The position numbers and the translations under genes were made by a program. The notes under the pieces are model-generated. The model did no database searches, was not told the DNA's origin, and saw nothing but the letters and a program-made list of their open reading frames with translations. DNA of 64,000 bases from Ischnura elegans. Its lineage: Eukaryota; Arthropoda; Insecta; Odonata; Coenagrionidae. Below, piece by piece: positions 56,291 to 64,000 of the stretch. Position 1 is the first letter of the stretch. Each line of letters starts with the position of its first letter. Location: contig NC_060248.1 in assembly GCF_921293095.1 (NCBI RefSeq), forward strand, positions 134,304,972 through 134,368,971, given 5' to 3'.

Positions 56291-56812
56291 CGCCAAGTCC
56301 TAACAAGGCAACTGAATAGGAGCACACGGGTGAGCTTTGGTGCTGCCACCTATGTTTGAAACCATCGCCGGGCGACATTAAGGACGACATCGCTTGGCAT
56401 TATCAGGGTTCGGGAGTTGCACTGGGCTGATCCCGGTGAATATCAGAGTTAGGCTCTGATTAGAGAGGAGAATAGTAGGACGAGTCTCCTAATAGCCTGT
56501 TGCACTCCGCCGTGTAGTCGTGGATGTCGAGTACAACCACCGTGGAACCTTTGTCGGCCGAGGTAATCACTATATTCGGGTTTCCTGATGGCAGCGGACT
56601 CCGAGGGAGTGAGGTTAAGTGGTGGGTTAAGAGCAAGGTGCGTATAATAGGAGGTGGTCTCAGCTGAAAGTGGGGGAGGAAGTGCGTGACGTCACAAGGT
56701 TCCTCGTTTCCTTTCCGTTCGTTAGAGTTACTAGCAACTGGCGAGGTATCAGCGTGGCGTTTGAAGAAATTCACCCCAAAGATAATATAATTGCGCTAAA
56801 ATACCTGGAAAA

Positions 56813-57232
56813 AGGTGTTCCGTTGCTGTGTGCACAAACAGCTTCTACAAAACTCGGGAACTTAGTGGGGAGAAGCACGTAGGATATTTTAATTTCCCGA
56901 AAGATCCTCGTCTAAGAAAACAGTGGGTAGAAGCCTGCAAGAGGAAGGATGTATGGAATCCTGAAAACGGCCGCGTGTGCTCCGTGCATTTCAAAGATGA
57001 GGATTTCGAGCGAAATCTCATGGCTGAGATGAATTTTTCGAGGCAGAAGAAGATTTTGAAACCTGGGAGCGTCCCTTCGCTATATTTGTTGCCTCCGAAA
57101 GCATGTAGCACGAAATCCCCGAACACTCGAGAATTTCGCCACAGAAGGAAAGAGAACAAGGCTATTGTCGAGGAAGTATTAATGCTTGAAGAAGCAAGTG
57201 GAATTACTCTGGAGCATCATACTGTACCTTGC
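56813..57232 (+). CDS. P-like element exon 1: THAP DNA-binding domain
   Basis: The frame through 56828-57232 encodes a C2CH THAP finger. 'RCSVAVCTN' gives the first two Cys, 'KHVGYFNFPKDPRLRKQW' the conserved Phe-Pro and Trp, 'GRVCSVHFKDEDF' the final Cys and His, and 'SVPSLYLLPP' the terminal Pro patch. The finger recognises the transposon ends in P elements. A donor GTAAGT follows at 57233. The start is unresolved: the frame has a stop at 56783 and no ATG before the first Cys. The initiator probably lies in an upstream exon joined at an AG near 56812, or has been lost. Confidence 0.8.
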
Positions 57233-57329
57233 GTAAGTGATGGAAATGTTAACAATATCTATGCTAAAGTTCTTGAATGTAATGTGTTGGATATCATGTA
57301 TTGCTTTGATAAAATTTTTAATATTTTAG

Positions 57330-57407
57330 GAACTTGTTGAGGAAACTGTGGAGGAGAAATATGCGAATCTTCTCGAGGACCATATGAAGTTACTAGAGGA
57401 ATTCAAG
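57330..57407 (+). CDS. P-like element exon 2: coiled-coil segment
   Basis: This 78-base exon is in phase 0 with acceptor TATTTTAG and donor AAG|GTATTT. It encodes 26 residues, Glu/Lys/Leu-rich ('ELVEETVEEKYANLLEDHMK', then 'LLEEFK'), with hydrophobic heptad spacing as in the leucine-zipper region after the THAP domain of P transposases, used for dimerisation. Splice sites and phase are intact. Confidence 0.7.
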
Positions 57408-57520
57408 GTATTTCATGTAATGATTGGTTTTAGGAGATGTTTATTACCTTTTTGATGGCTTGTGTGTTACACATACATTATTGAGAATTAATCGAATTAT
57501 ACTATCTATTATCACGGCAG

Positions 57521-57776
57521 GCCTTGACGCTGGAACACAAAGCCTGTATAAAAGCTCATCAGAGGGAGATTGATGAGAGAGAGGCATTGGTGGAGTCCAG
57601 AGTGAAGGAAGTCCTTTCGAAAATTTTCACAGACGGTCAGATTTCCCTCTTACTCTCGGACAAGAAGCAAGTGAAATGCTGGACCTCGGAAGAGATTGGA
57701 AGGGCATTTTCAATTCGATATTTGAGTAAGAGGTGCTACATTCACTTAAGGAACCAGATGAAGTTTCCTCTTCCAG
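57521..57776 (+). CDS. P-like element exon 3: P-transposase amino-terminal region
   Basis: A 256-base exon with acceptor CACGGCAG and donor CAG|GTTAGT. It continues the coiled coil ('LEHKACIKAHQREIDEREAL'), then reads 'KIFTDGQISLLLSD', 'CWTSEEIGRAFSIRYLSKRC' and 'YIHLRNQMKFPLPG'. This matches the helix-turn-helix-like part of THAP9/P-element transposases (pattern: W, then EDI, then A, then L, then S, then AY, then YLR, then FPLP). It ends in phase 1, so at least one more exon is expected, but none with the RNase-H-like catalytic core is visible before the right end at 60151. Confidence 0.75.
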
Positions 57777-57843
57777 GTTAGTGTAGGATAATTTTTTATG
57801 TTATAGTACTGGAAATATCGGTGCTATAAAATGTGAGTTTTTT

Positions 57844-58134
57844 GGGTCATTCCATGTCAGTTCATTCAGGCATGGCACCCACCAAACGTATTTGATACAA
57901 CTTCATGATTTTCATCCTTCTATTTAGGGATGTAACTATGTAAAATTTTTCTTCTTGTCTTGATTGAGGTTCATTCAAGGTTCAAGGAGGGTCATTCCAT
58001 GTCAGTTCATTCAGGCATGGCACCCACCAAACGTATTTGATACAACTTCATGATTTTCATCCTTCTATTTAGGGATGTAACTATGTAAAAATTTTCTTCT
58101 TGTCTTGATTGAGGTTCATTCAAGAAAACGCTCA
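57844..58134 (+). repeat. Two tandem copies of a 145-bp unit
   Basis: The unit starting GGGTCATTCCATGTCAGTTC at 57844 recurs almost unchanged at 57989 (one base difference noted near 57957). It has no open frame and lies inside the P-like element, 3' of the last recognised exon. Confidence 0.85.
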
Positions 58135-58329
58135 TATTTCAACTAACAGTTATTCTGTCATTGATTCCCACATACCTTAATTTCAAGTTTTCCTGTTAGA
58201 TCTGTCAGACCATGGTTCATGTGTTTGTGTTTACTTTCCGAGACATAATATATTCGTTTTGGGCCTTTCATGGTAGGAGCTTCAACATAAACAATGATAT
58301 TACTTATTGGCAAATGGCAAATAATTCTT

Positions 58330-59070
58330 AAAGTGTAGTAAGTATTGTTTTGGTATAGGAATATGCACTGCCCTTTTGAAGGTCTATGTTAATAGTTTCT
58401 TGTCTTTTCCAGTTTTCATTGCATCCTGTTTTGTATTGAACTCTGTTGACTATGAGGAATGTGTACGACACATTCCAAGCTTGTAATGTTTGGCTACCAT
58501 TTACTTTGACTTGAAATCTCTTGGGACGTGGGAGATGATGTTCAAGATACTTCATCATTATGGCAAATATTTCTTAAAGTGTAGTAAGTATTGTTTTGGT
58601 ATAGGAATATGCACTGCCCTTTTGAAGGTCTATGTTAATAGTTTCTTGTCTTTTCCAGTTTTCATTGCATCCTGTTTTGTATTGAACTCTGTTGACTATG
58701 AGGAATGTGTACGACACATTCCAAGCTTGTAATGTTTGGCTACTATTTACTTTGACTTGAAATCTCTTGGGACGTAGGAGATGATGTTTAAGTAACTTCG
58801 TCATAAGTGGGAATATTTCTTAAGATAAGTATGCATTCCTTTTATATATGAATATGCACTGCCCTTCTGAAGGTCTATTTTAATATTTCCTTTCTTTTCC
58901 AGTTTTTACTTCATCCTGTTTCGTAATGCACTCAGTTGACTGCTGTGCATGAGGAATGTGTACAATACATTCCATGTTTGTGCTGATTGTGACGAAATGG
59001 TGGTTATCATCGTGGAGATGAGTGTCTGCACAGTGTGACGCTACCATATACTTTGACTGAAATCTGAAAA
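58330..59070 (+). repeat. Three tandem copies of a roughly 246-bp unit
   Basis: 58328-58573 and 58574-58819 are near-identical. A third copy (58820-59070) is clearly related but diverged, sharing GAATATGCACTGCCCTT and TTGTGTACGACACATTCC-like blocks. Identical minus-strand frames of 76 codons in copies 1 and 2 simply mirror the repeat. Non-coding, inside the P-like element. Confidence 0.85.
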
Positions 59071-60151
59071 TGTAACATTTGAATGGTGTGGACATTATAT
59101 AAGTTTGAAAAATGTGAATTGTTTTCTTTTTTAAAACCTATCTCATTTGATGTAGCTGTTATCCATGATCCAACATTCATGACAAGGACATGCACTGCAT
59201 GTTCGGTTGTGGTTTCTGTTATAATTCTTGTTTTCCTTGGGGAATGATAATATTTCTGAATAGTCAGCCCTTTAAATTGACAAGTTTCGTGCTCTATTCT
59301 TTTTGTTGTACTGCCTTGATGGAAGTTTACTTGGAAATTATGTGTGGAATCCCTTCGATCTCCGTTCACAGCCTATATTTTACTTTCATAAAGCTCTAAT
59401 TATTCCATAGTAAATATTGCTACTTTTAGGGCATGGGGTTCATTTTAGAACTTTCAAATTTCAGTTTTGTTTTTCTATCTAAATATGTAAGTTACATACC
59501 CGGAAAAACGTCCTGTAAAAATTTTGAAACTCGACTAAAGCACGCTTGTTTTCCCTTCATTACTTGTTTTCGGCGAAATAACAACTGCTGGTGCTCATTT
59601 ATCTCAGATTAAGGTCATCAATTAACAGAGGATATTTATTTTTAGCCGAAGTAATTGTAGTGATACATATTTACGTTAGATGAAAATCTTTTTTCTCGAT
59701 TGCAATAGATTTCCATTTTCAACTTTGAAGTGGCCATGAATCTGCAGTCGCCGTTTTCAGTTAAAATTTTATGCCTGGAAATACTTAAATAAAATAGATG
59801 TGTTTACACATTCTTTACGGTAGCTTATGAGTTTCGAATTTCAAATATGATGATGCGTTACGATATTTTACGGATGAAACTATTGGATGTAAGAACCGAT
59901 AATTCTGCCTACTTTGCTAGTCTTATGATGCGATTTAAAAGGAAACAGGGCCATTCCGGAAGAGTAAACAACATAATATGATGGCTAGTATCGATATTTT
60001 TGTTGTAACTCATAAAAATTTGATGCGGAAAGGCGATAACAGGACCCGGTTCCTGCTTGTTATTCCCTGGCATACGTCTACGTTGGGAACCTCGTGACGT
60101 CACGCCCGCACGGAGTTTCAGCTGAGACCACCTCCTATTATACGCACCTTG

Positions 60152-60900
60152 GGTTAAGAGAGCGTAGAAAAGAATCGCTCGAGACCCTAGAAAGGAGACA
60201 GTTGATGACTGCAGTTTCAAGCGGGTGGTGGGTGGAAGGGATTTGGGCTGGTGGGAGGAAGGGGAACGGAATTTGAAAAGAACATTGTGAACACCCTCGG
60301 GACCCTATGCATGTTAACATACATGTATATTGTAATGGTTTAAGCCCCATTATAATTCTTTTTACTCGGCGCATTTTCTTCCCTACCATTTTACCCACTC
60401 TTTCCACAGACATCTGCCAAACCCCCCCCCCCCCCAGACCACGGCCCGTGGAGGAAAGCGTGGATGAGTAAGTGGGGGTGAATGTGTTTGCGCCGATTTT
60501 TGTATGGTTGTGTGTGAGTGTGTGTGTGTGGGAGGAGGGGAACTCGGGTTTTTCCCGAGTGAGTGGCGTGTTACTCCCCTTTTTTTCATTGCGCGTTACC
60601 CCCACCCCAAGTTGAGGGATAATAAAAGGTGGTGCGCGTAAGAGAACGGAGAGAATTCTTAAGTGACTGTCGGGCGGAGCCCATGCCCGAATTTTGAGTG
60701 CGAGACACGGCAGAGGAGACGAGGGGCCCAAACAGATCATTTCAGACTGATTGATCTGAAAGAAGAATCCCCCCTGTCCGAAGGAGCAAGGACCAGCTGA
60801 AGAGGACGCATTACCTCCGTTCCGGATGCAGCTTCCTCCAACAAGGGAGAAAGGAGTGCAGTAAATGGAACGAGATTTTGTTGGATCCAACCTGGTCCAA
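60152..60900 (-). mobile_element. PLE 5' part beyond the P-like insertion
   Basis: The minus-strand frame ending at the P-like element reads '...SFLRSLN' up to the target duplication. If the element and one 9-bp copy are set aside, the same frame runs directly into 'NLTPSES' at 56615, upstream of the RT. The frame stays open to about 60890 but is low in recognisable motifs and includes poly-G/C tracts, so only the last about 100 codons are likely PLE coding sequence. Confidence 0.7.
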
Positions 60901-60960
60901 ACTCGGACAACGATAAAGTAAGATTGTAACTACCCCCCCCCCCCACCCCCCAAAGCCCCC
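60421..60960. repeat. Low-complexity C/G tracts
   Basis: Includes a run of about 16 C at 60422-60437, a GT-rich run at 60505-60530 and a second run of C at 60933-60956. Such tracts explain the long, proline/glycine-rich open frames here. No gene claimed. Confidence 0.7.
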
Positions 60961-61989
60961 TCTTGTCTCCTGCCAAGTGTTAAGACAAACAGTCACGGAA
61001 CGCACCCGTTACTCAGTGAAAGTGAAATTAATCACCAAGTAAAATTAACGTTCGCACCAAAATTTACATTCGTTGGGATGGACTATCATTTACCTCCCCA
61101 GTCAAGAAATCATTGAAAGTGTATCATATTTACGTGTTCACAACCGAACTTTATTTTGTTGTTATAATTTGCTATATTGATTTTCACCTCGAAACCAAGT
61201 TATATTGTTGTGGTTTTTTTAAATTTATTTATCATTGATGTTTCATAAATGGCTCTCACCAATTCATACTTCATTAGTGTATAAGAGGGTTTCTTTTAAT
61301 TTTGTCATATGCAACCTTATTTGTTTGAATTATATTTTGTTTAGTTGAAAGTGTTGAGTAAGTATTGTGTTTTGATTCCTTCACGGGTCACCTCAAGGAA
61401 AAATATCCCTCGCCTTTCCTTTCGCCCCGTCCGTTTTTCTTTCCGTAAATGCGTGTTGGACGAGTGTATCAGCGCCCGAACGTCACCCATCAGGTTGAAT
61501 CGGGTACCCCCCACCCGCAATTATTTCCAAAGAAGGGGAATATTTTTAATTTACGTGAATTACACGAAGAGAGTGGCAAAGTTTTGTCCCGTAGGTCCCA
61601 TGCGGGAGGGATCCATGCGGATTTGTATATTTTCTTTTGTTTTGTTCGACGTCTCCCCCCGGTTCTATTTTGGTATCCAGGCGAGCCGGGGGTGGGATGC
61701 CACAATATATATACCATAAATATTTAGTTTCATTCCACTATTTGCCGAAATTTAAATTTTTACGGAAAGTAAAACCAATTACCGAACCTTAAGATACAAA
61801 GTCACCGTATCAACGACGATTCGCATGTTTACCTACCCACCATATCTTCATTCTACCTTCTCAATAAAGCTTTTGAAGTAGCAAGTAGTATCTATTTCAT
61901 ATAATAAGATTCCATCTGTTTGTTAGACACATGGACATGTGCGACAATATTCGAAACTATATTTTGCATCAATAACCCCACCATGTTGA
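60961..61989. other. Stretch without recognised gene
   Basis: A 124-codon plus frame (61345-61719) and an overlapping 92-codon frame show no domain. It may be the 5' terminal region of the interrupted PLE, but no repeat of it was found at the PLE's other end. Confidence 0.4.
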
Positions 61990-62262
61990 CTGCAAGGGAA
62001 AAAAGGAAGGAAGTAGATGAAGTGTATGATCAGCTCGAGGAAATAATTAGAGACACACCGGGTGAGAAAAATCTGGTAGTGATGGGGGACTGGAACGCCT
62101 CAGTCGGGGAAGGGAGGGAGGGACACAAAATAGAGATTTTGGTCTAGAAATACGGAAAGACAGGGGAGAGAAAACAGCAGAATTTTGTAGGAGAAACAAA
62201 TTAATCATCACAAAAACGTGGTTCAATCATCATAAAGGGCGAAGGTACACATGGAATAGGGA
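61990..62262 (+). mobile_element. LINE family B endonuclease fragment
   Basis: Closely matches 15100-15360 of the LINE B copy: 'EVDEVYDQLEEIIRDTPG' and 'VVMGDWNASVGEGREG', then a frameshift, then 'GRRYTWN'-type sequence. Flanks are unrelated, so it is an internal fragment. Confidence 0.85.
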
Positions 62263-63177
62263 AGTGCACTAGTGTTTTAAAAGCACCAAATACATTTTTT
62301 AAATTAGAGTTCAGAATAACATAATGTCGTAAAACCACAGTTTAAATCCTAATAGTGAATACTTGATTCGAGATGACCGTCCGTAATATGGAAAAATACA
62401 AAGGCCGCTAAAACGGGCGTCCATGTTGAATATGGACCGTGACGTCACAAGGCAGTAGCAGAAGGCAGCTTCTACGCCGTTTAGTTCTACCACTATTATT
62501 GCATAGAAAAATTACAAAATTTGAGGGTATCCGTTTTTTCCTGTCATAAACATCTTCAAAATATATATGTGGCTGCTTCTCTTTCGAGTAAATGACTTCA
62601 TCATTGCATAATATATTAATATTCATTTACGTGTCAACTTCAAGTTTGGAAAGAGGAGTACGAATAGCACATTGAATCTTTAATAAATAGATGATGGTAT
62701 TTATTTTTCGCTGGGTATATTTTGGCACAATGCCGTTTATCATGCGAAAACTTTTTTTGTAAGAACTGAGTCAAACTAATAAACCTATTTCAGACGCTTG
62801 CTGCAAGACTTATTCGTTGCGTCCTTTGCAACTAGAATCATGGGATGTCAGCCTTATTTCCGTGCTGGCTGGTTGTTGCAATGGTTCGCTGTCCAGGATG
62901 GGTTCAAGAAAAGATAATCTTGGTTGGGAGAAGGAAAATTCCAAAGATTTATAAATGGTATACCAAACTTTGATGTATTTATGGTCACTGAATTTTTGAA
63001 AAAGGAGGACAGGTTCAACGCTCCATAGAAATGCGAGACGTTAAGGCTAACAAGGGGAGACCACGTACCTTGCTCCATCTTTTTCAATTAGGGCCTTATT
63101 TAGGCTGTAATTAATTAATTTTCATGCGTTACTTTTCACAAGTTATATATATTAATTCAAAATATCCTCGGCTAGCT
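62263..63177. other. AT-rich stretch, nothing recognised
   Basis: Only short frames on both strands, with no motif or paired repeat. Confidence 0.5.
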
Positions 63178-63275
63178 AATGGGTCGGTTAGGGTAGTGGT
63201 AGCGTGTGCGATTTTGAAGAAATATTCCCACTCTAAGGACCAGGGTTCAAGATTCCGTCATGGCATTATTTTTTG
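63178..63275 (+). repeat. tRNA-derived SINE head
   Basis: The plus strand has an A-box-like TAGGGTAGTGGTAGCGTGTG (about 63189) and B-box-like GGTTCAAGATTCC (about 63245) with tRNA-like spacing, followed by AT/T-rich sequence. The anticodon arm is enlarged, so it is not a functional tRNA. Confidence 0.6.
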
Positions 63276-64000
63276 TTGTCTTCATTGTGATCATACGGCG
63301 TCAAGTTTATCATTAATTATAATTGCAGCAATCATTGACATGAGACAATTTTTTTATCATCATGATGGCGTTTAGGTATTTTAGCAGAGTCATTACAAAC
63401 GCAGAGATACGATGACTACAAGGGTTGGTGTGCGCTAAAATGTTAATTTTTTCTTTGCTTATACTGACCAACTTCCACATTAAAAATGAAAACCACTCTT
63501 GCAAGAGCACATACCACTGAAGGCTTGCGGCAAGCAACAATATGCGTACAGACATAATTAATAAGAACACAAAGCGAATATAAAATGCCATATATCTCGA
63601 ACACTTGTAATTCACATTACTCCAAAGGGAGTTTACTTACTCAGTATCTACCTCAGTACCTTGTACTCACAATCAGTACCTACCAGTTTACCTCAGTAGC
63701 AGTGCTAAAAGAACCACTCCGAAATATAATTTCAATTACCAAATAGGATGAAATAAAAGTTGATAACCCTGGACCGGGCGCGCTGGCGTATAAAATACGT
63801 CAATCTTTGAAAACCAAGGATTTCAACATTGTACGTACATTCTGGGCTAGAATGGTCTCGTGTCTTCCTTCAATATACTTTGACTGCCTATATTGCGAGT
63901 TTTCAAAGTTCGAGGTATTGTAGCTAATTTTTTAGATCAGCAAGATGAACCCGTCACCAGTGGAGTACAAAATATGCCGCGCGACCTGCCGTGTACCTTT
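63276..64000. other. Right-edge stretch, nothing recognised
   Basis: Contains a short near-tandem 'CTCAGTATCTACC' / 'AATCAGTACCTACC' repeat near 63639-63682. No gene signal. Confidence 0.45.

Larger units (their letters stand above)
53575..56633 (-). mobile_element. Penelope-like element, RT and GIY-YIG part, decayed
   Basis: A minus-strand PLE reading from 56633 down to about 53575. In order: 'NLTPSES' (near 56615), 'ADKGSTVVVLD' (near 56530), palm motifs ('IPHSDGLAALRHYL', then 'GYAMGSKFSPSYANIF') at 54562-54819, the thumb ('ATNKQQYLHYNSCHHTKRS', then 'RRGYPEKLL') at 53944-54492, and a GIY-YIG domain ('TYLIHC', then 'FYVGQCITPLNLRI') near 53690-53775. Frameshifts and stops are scattered throughout. 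The catalytic YxDD-type palm motif is not visible. A foreign stretch of about 1.3 kb (about 55100-56455) interrupts it, and the P-like element splits it at 56633. Its 5' part continues at 60152. Confidence 0.85.
56634..60151 (+). mobile_element. P-like DNA transposon, 3.5 kb, inserted in the PLE
   Basis: The left end starts CAAGGTGCGTATAATAGGAG. The right end is its reverse complement, the match running about 36 bases perfectly, with further shared GTGACGTCAC and AGGTTCC (GGAACCT) motifs inside. Flanks carry the identical 9-mer GGTTAAGAG (56625-56633 and 60152-60160; 8-bp duplications are usual for P elements, and one base is ambiguous). Interior exons encode a THAP domain and a P-transposase-like segment, but no catalytic exons were seen. 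The 3' half is filled with tandem repeats (57844-58134 and 58330-59070). It is therefore non-autonomous. Confidence 0.88.

Noticed and set aside
56460-56774. 104-codon minus-strand frame as one protein
   Set aside because: It is a chance fusion of PLE sequence (below 56634) with the inverted end of the P-like element (above 56634).
58328-58804. Two nearly identical 76-codon minus-strand frames
   Set aside because: Identity simply reflects the 246-bp tandem duplication, and the third, diverged copy does not keep the frame.
60138-60890. 250-codon minus-strand frame as a complete gene
   Set aside because: Its end reads into the P-like element's terminal repeat, much of it is low-complexity, and only the part next to 60152 behaves as PLE coding sequence.
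61460-61500. CTGATGG on the minus strand as a further hammerhead core
   Set aside because: No helix II plus GAAA box follows at the required spacing.
1-64000. CRISPR array, rRNA genes or functional tRNA genes
   Set aside because: No regularly spaced identical repeats, no rRNA core sequence, and every tRNA-like segment lacks a proper acceptor stem or box spacing.

Overview
The window reads as animal, probably arthropod (most likely insect), nuclear DNA. It is AT-rich, has spliced genes with GT-AG introns, and is dominated by eukaryotic transposons: several non-LTR retrotransposon families, Penelope-like elements (PLEs) with GIY-YIG domains, and P, hAT and pogo-type DNA transposons, foldback MITEs and tRNA-derived SINEs. 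I see no rRNA gene, CRISPR array or prokaryotic operon. The species cannot be named from sequence alone.

Only one host gene is well supported. It is a MORN-repeat gene resembling MORN5, on the minus strand. Its coding exons are at 42275-43582 (large first exon, inferred), 41059-41254 and 20455-20647, and its 3' exons lie beyond the part I can recognise. The second and third coding exons join in phase and create a continuous MORN array across an intron of about 20.4 kb (20648-41058). The first exon encodes an acidic 436-residue extension with three copies of a roughly 30-residue repeat that I do not recognise.

Region by region. 1-2.8 kb: no recognisable gene. 2.8-7.8 kb: two copies of a CR1/jockey-type LINE (family A), the first split by a foldback MITE with a 12-bp target duplication. 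9.1-10.1 kb: candidate Harbinger-like element. 10.5-14.1 kb: nested debris of a LINE (family C), another LINE and a PLE 3' half with a hammerhead-like motif. 14.3-17.6 kb: near full-length but dead RTE/BovB-like LINE (family B). 18.99-19.15 kb: hAT MITE with a perfect 8-bp TSD. 20.6-41.1 kb: the MORN intron, holding a young 5'-truncated LINE C with a 13-bp TSD, a pogo transposase remnant, SINEs, foldbacks, a 0.55-kb repeat in two copies, and two more hammerhead-like motifs. 41.1-43.6 kb: MORN gene 5' exons. 45.7-48.2 kb: LINE scrap, strong hairpins, tRNA-like SINE and a broken THAP domain. 50.3-51.8 kb: a GC-rich, two-ORF unit bounded by 13-bp inverted repeats, unlike anything around it. 53.6-61 kb: a decayed PLE split by a 3.5-kb P-like element (THAP and coiled-coil exons, 36-bp inverted repeats, 9-bp TSD). 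62-63.3 kb: LINE B scrap and a SINE.

The genes do not form a pathway. The main biology is a stratigraphy of insertions within insertions, a ciliary-type MORN gene that tolerates a very large transposon-filled intron, and repeated traces of hammerhead-ribozyme-bearing elements. The most unusual objects are the 50.3-51.8 kb unit, the P-like element that encodes only the DNA-binding half of a transposase, and the repeat-bearing extension of the MORN protein.
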